From contig JAAAOH010000276.1 in NCBI GenBank assembly GCA_009908925.1, positions 1-8,343 on the forward strand: a stretch of 8,343 bases of DNA. Reading direction: 5' to 3'. Of the stretch, positions 6,020 to 8,343 are shown piece by piece. The notes beneath the pieces are model-generated. The model saw nothing but the letters and a program-made list of their open reading frames with translations. It was not told the DNA's origin and did not search any database. This DNA is from Spirochaetota bacterium (GTDB taxonomy: Bacteria > Spirochaetota > Spirochaetia > DSM-27196 > PWMO01). How positions within the stretch are numbered: position 1 is the stretch's first letter; each line of letters begins with the position of its first letter. The translations under genes and the position numbers were made by a program.

Positions 6020-6039
6020 ATATCAATCAGAGTTGATAT
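6020..6039. promoter_or_regulatory. Inverted repeat ATATCAA-N6-TTGATAT downstream of transporter start (candidate operator)
   Basis: Perfect 7-bp arms flank a 6-bp centre (TCAGAG). The repeat begins just after the predicted plus-strand start (about 6017) and ends just before the ribosome site. Bound protein would act as a roadblock to the transporter operon but leave the minus-strand promoter free. As RNA it could form an A/U-rich hairpin next to the Shine-Dalgarno, but a DNA operator seems likelier. Confidence 0.55.
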
Positions 6040-6055
6040 AAAGGAAGTGCAGGCC

Positions 6056-6922
6056 ATGGTCAGACGATTCGAAAACCGCACGGCGTATCTGTTCCTGTCG
6101 CCTTTTCTGCTTGTTTACGGCGTGTTCATGCTCTATCCGATTTTCCAGGCGGCCTTCATGAGCGTCTTCGAGTGGGACCTCCTGTCTCTGCAGCGCGACT
6201 ACATCGGCCTGTCGAACTTCACCGAGATGTTCACGAAAGACGCCAGGTTCTGGAGTTCACTGTCGAACACCGTGGAGTTCGTTCTTCTCTCCTCACCGCT
6301 CATCATCATCTTCGGGCTCTTCTTCGCGCTTGGTGTGGCCAAACCGAAGACCGGGGCGATGCGCACGATGCTCTTCAGTCCCTATGTGCTCTCGGTCGCC
6401 GTCATGACGCTCATCTGGGGCTTTCTGTTCAACCCCGACCAGGGATTGATTGCAGAGGCGTTACGTCTCTTCTCACTTGAGCCGCTTGCCTGGCTCACCA
6501 ATCCGAGCCTGGCCATGCATGCCATCGTGATCGCAACCCTCTGGTGGACGGTGGGATTCAACATGGTCCTTTTCGTGGCGGGACTTCAGGATATCGACCC
6601 CTCGCTCTACGAGGCGGCCCGCATCGACGGCGCGGGGCCGGTCAGCCGCTTCTTTCATATCACCATCCCGGGACTCGAGCGCACCATCGCGCTCGTAGCC
6701 ATCCTGCAGATCATCGCCTCCTTTCAGATCTTCGGGCAGGTCTACATCATGACCCGCGGCGGCCCGGGCGGCACCACACGCGTGCTTATCCAGTACATAT
6801 ACGAAAGCGGATTCCGGGACTTCCGTCTCGGGTACGCATCGGCCATGTCCATCATTCTGTTCGTCGTGATGTTCCTGGTTTCTATTGTCCAGCTGCGGCT
6901 CTCGCAGAGGAGGGAAGCATGA
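6056..6922 (+). CDS. Sugar ABC transporter permease, MalF/UgpA-like
   Basis: The inner-membrane protein is 288 residues and polytopic, with hydrophobic segments near 11-32, 73-94, 106-126, 153-175, 210-230 and 262-281, the usual six for this family. The cytoplasmic EAA loop that docks the ATPase is EAARIDGAGPVSRFFHITIPGL (186-207). The TRGGPGGTT segment (233-241) before the last helix is typical of MalF-type carbohydrate permeases. I start at the ATG at 6056, which has AAGGAAG 8 nt upstream; an in-frame GTG at 6047 overlaps that ribosome site and is unlikely. It is the first gene of the plus-strand operon, controlled from the divergent region shared with the GH2 gene, and overlaps the next permease by ATGA. 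Confidence 0.95.
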   Translation: MVRRFENRTAYLFLSPFLLVYGVFMLYPIFQAAFMSVFEWDLLSLQRDYIGLSNFTEMFTKDARFWSSLSNTVEFVLLSSPLIIIFGLFFALGVAKPKTGAMRTMLFSPYVLSVAVMTLIWGFLFNPDQGLIAEALRLFSLEPLAWLTNPSLAMHAIVIATLWWTVGFNMVLFVAGLQDIDPSLYEAARIDGAGPVSRFFHITIPGLERTIALVAILQIIASFQIFGQVYIMTRGGPGGTTRVLIQYIYESGFRDFRLGYASAMSIILFVVMFLVSIVQLRLSQRREA

Positions 6923-7788
6923 GCTCTCACACGCTGCAGGCCGAACCCGTCGTCCGTGCCCCGTCGATCAACCTCAAGCCGCTCATCGGTAAGCTCCTGC
7001 TGTTCCTCGTTGCGCTTCTGTGGATCATTCCCATGCTCTGGATGCTCGTGCTCTCGCTCACGCCGAACACCATCCTGCAGGAGAACCCGACCATTCTCAT
7101 TCCGCGGAGTCCTACCCTCGCGAATTTCATCGCGACGTTTCGTGTCGGGCTCACCATGCGGTGGTTCGCAAACAGCGTTATCGTCACCGGCGTGACGACC
7201 GTCGCGACCATCGTGCTTCAGTCGATGGCGGCCTATGCGGTTGCCAAGATCCCCTTTCGCGGGAAGTTCATCGTGTATCCGACGCTGCTTGCCGGTATGA
7301 TGGTGCCGAAAGAGGCAATGTTCATCCCGCTGTTCCTGATGTTTGCCGAGGTTCAGATGCATAACACCTACCTCGCCCTCGTTCTCCCCCGGGTGGCCAT
7401 TCCACTCGGCGTATTCCTCGTGACGCAGTTCATGATGGCCATTCCACGCGAGATAGAGGAGGCGACGGAGATAGACGGGGCGGGGCGCTGGACCATTTTC
7501 TGGCGCATCATCATGCCGATGTCCCGGCCCGCGCTGACCGCGCTCGCGGTGTTCACCTTCATCCTTACCTGGAACGACTACCTGTGGCCCCTCGTTTCGG
7601 CAACGGAGAAGGAGATGTTCACCATTACGACCGGCCTCGCATCGCTGCAGGGGAACTTCGCCCAGGCGACCGAGCTCGGCTCGCTCATGGCGCGCGGTGT
7701 GATAGCTGCACTGCCGCTCATGATCCTGTTCCTCATCTTCCAGAAGAACCTCATCCGGGGAATCTCGATGACGAGCGGCGGGAAATAG
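6919..7788 (+). CDS. Sugar ABC transporter permease, MalG/UgpE-like
   Basis: The protein is 289 residues with a first membrane helix at about 25-47 and further hydrophobic segments near 88-110, 118-142, 150-173, 205-225 and 258-275. The EAA loop is EATEIDGAGRWTIFWRIIMP (181-200). WNDYLWPL (218-225) is a hallmark of MalG-type partners. The ATG at 6919 overlaps the first permease's stop by 4 nt and has an AGGAGGG ribosome site. The longer open frame upstream of 6919 is a shadow inside the first permease gene. It should form the heterodimeric membrane channel with that permease. The ATPase must come from elsewhere, perhaps a shared MsiK-like subunit or a gene beyond the window. Confidence 0.95.
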   Translation: MSSHTLQAEPVVRAPSINLKPLIGKLLLFLVALLWIIPMLWMLVLSLTPNTILQENPTILIPRSPTLANFIATFRVGLTMRWFANSVIVTGVTTVATIVLQSMAAYAVAKIPFRGKFIVYPTLLAGMMVPKEAMFIPLFLMFAEVQMHNTYLALVLPRVAIPLGVFLVTQFMMAIPREIEEATEIDGAGRWTIFWRIIMPMSRPALTALAVFTFILTWNDYLWPLVSATEKEMFTITTGLASLQGNFAQATELGSLMARGVIAALPLMILFLIFQKNLIRGISMTSGGK

Positions 7789-7801
7789 TCTGCACGCTTC
7801 T

Positions 7802-7816
7802 GTCGCCGTTGGCGGC
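7802..7816 (+). repeat. Small hairpin between permease and binding-protein genes
   Basis: GTCGCC-GTT-GGCGGC can form a 6-bp stem (one G-U pair) with a 3-nt loop in the mRNA. It lies in the 61-nt gap before the binding-protein gene and has no following T-run, so it is not a terminator. It could stabilise the 5' end of a processed binding-protein message, since binding proteins need more copies than permeases. Confidence 0.45.
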
Positions 7817-7849
7817 ATACAACACGCACGAAAAAGAATGGAGGAAGAC

Positions 7850-8343
7850 ATGTTACGACGAACGCACATGCTGCTCATAGCGGCGATACTCGTTGTGAGT
7901 CTGCCGGGGCTCGCCCTCGCAAACGGAGAGCAGGAAGCCGGCGGGGAGGGCGATGTAACCGTGCTCCGGCTCGCCAGATTCTTCGGTGACTGCGACGACA
8001 CGACCGAAGGCGTCACCGACGTCAGCCAGGCAACCACCGAATGTGAGGTCATTCAGATCCTCACCAACAAGTTCAACGCCGAACGCGAGGGAGAGATCCG
8101 CATCGAGCGTCTCGGCGGCGCGGAGTGGGGGACCTACTACGATGCGCTGAACACGAGCTTTGCCGGTGGCAACCCGCCCGATGTGGCGGTCATGCATGGC
8201 TCGAACATGCCCGACTACACCTCCCGCGACCTTCTGCAGCCGGTCGAGCAGTACTTCGACGCCTACGGCATCGAGCCGAGTGACTGGACCGCTCCCGCGC
8301 GGGGTGCCGTGCAGAACGACGGCGAATACTACGGCGTCGCCTT
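7850..8343 (+). CDS. Sugar ABC transporter periplasmic binding protein, N-terminal part (cut by window edge)
   Basis: The frame is open from the ATG at 7850 to the window edge (164 complete codons). GGAGG lies 5 nt before the start. Residues 1-24 form a signal peptide (MLRRTHMLLIAAILVVSLPGLALA) cut before NGEQEAGG; no lipobox Cys is present, so the product should be soluble in the periplasm. The mature part matches the extracellular family 1 solute-binding fold: VTVLRLARFF (36-45), then LTNKFNAEREGEIRIERL (71-88), WGTYYDALNTSFAGGNPPDVAVMHGSNMPDYTSRDLLQPVEQYF (93-136), and later GEYYGVA. The region between the first strand and first helix carries two cysteines, C48 and C65, likely a disulfide, with an acidic Asp/Thr-rich loop between. 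I recall this Cys-loop variant in some sugar-binding proteins. It is the third gene of the operon after two permeases. The ligand is unknown but should match the GH2 substrate. Confidence 0.92.
   Translation, partial: MLRRTHMLLIAAILVVSLPGLALANGEQEAGGEGDVTVLRLARFFGDCDDTTEGVTDVSQATTECEVIQILTNKFNAEREGEIRIERLGGAEWGTYYDALNTSFAGGNPPDVAVMHGSNMPDYTSRDLLQPVEQYFDAYGIEPSDWTAPARGAVQNDGEYYGVA

Noticed and set aside
6544..6918. N-terminal extension of the second permease
   Set aside because: It is a shadow of the first permease in another frame; the ATG at 6919 with its AGGAGGG site and ATGA overlap is the normal arrangement.
6742..8052. 436-codon open frame on the minus strand opposite the transporter genes
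   Set aside because: It lies antisense to two clear permeases and the binding protein. Its product is low-complexity, rich in Arg, His and Glu, with no recognisable domain; GC-rich codon bias keeps antisense frames open.
1..8343. CRISPR arrays, tRNA or rRNA genes, insertion sequences, attachment sites
   Set aside because: No repeat-spacer pattern, tRNA cloverleaf, rRNA core sequence, transposase or terminal inverted repeats were seen on either strand.

Overview
The window is GC-rich bacterial DNA, tightly packed with genes on both strands. It most resembles a free-living spirochaete. The best clue is the substrate-binding protein at the right end: its signal peptide ends in ALA-NGEQEAGG, a mature N-terminus I associate with Spirochaeta and Treponema sugar-binding proteins. 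The phylum is an inference, not a proven assignment.

Left part (1-910, minus strand): a phasin-like coiled-coil protein is followed after 8 nt by the N-terminal 178 residues of an ABC1/UbiB/AarF atypical kinase, cut by the window edge. A perfect 14-bp inverted repeat lies upstream of the phasin gene and may be an operator. Next (about 1043-2510, plus strand) are two overlapping genes. One encodes an exported START/SRPBCC-like protein, possibly a lipoprotein. The other encodes an unrecognised, mostly helical protein. Then (2539-3235, minus strand) comes a FitA/FitB-type (VapBC) toxin-antitoxin pair. It has its own well-formed promoter, which carries a 10-bp-period tandem repeat.

Right part (3272-8343): a carbohydrate-use locus. 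On the minus strand, a cytoplasmic glycoside hydrolase family 2 enzyme is followed 12 nt later by an ArsR-type winged-helix regulator with a large C-terminal sensor domain. Divergent from it, on the plus strand, are two binding-protein-dependent sugar ABC permeases (MalF-like and MalG-like, overlapping by 4 nt) and the start of a periplasmic sugar-binding protein. No ATPase gene is visible. The expected logic is import of a glycoside, cytoplasmic hydrolysis by the GH2 enzyme, and control by the ArsR-type protein sensing a sugar.

The most striking structure is the intergenic region at 5954-6055. Two good sigma70-type promoters for the opposing operons occupy the same 32 bp on opposite strands, so the -35 of each overlaps the -10 of the other. 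A perfect palindrome lies between the elements, and a second inverted repeat lies just downstream of the plus-strand start. Both are candidate operators for the locally encoded regulator.
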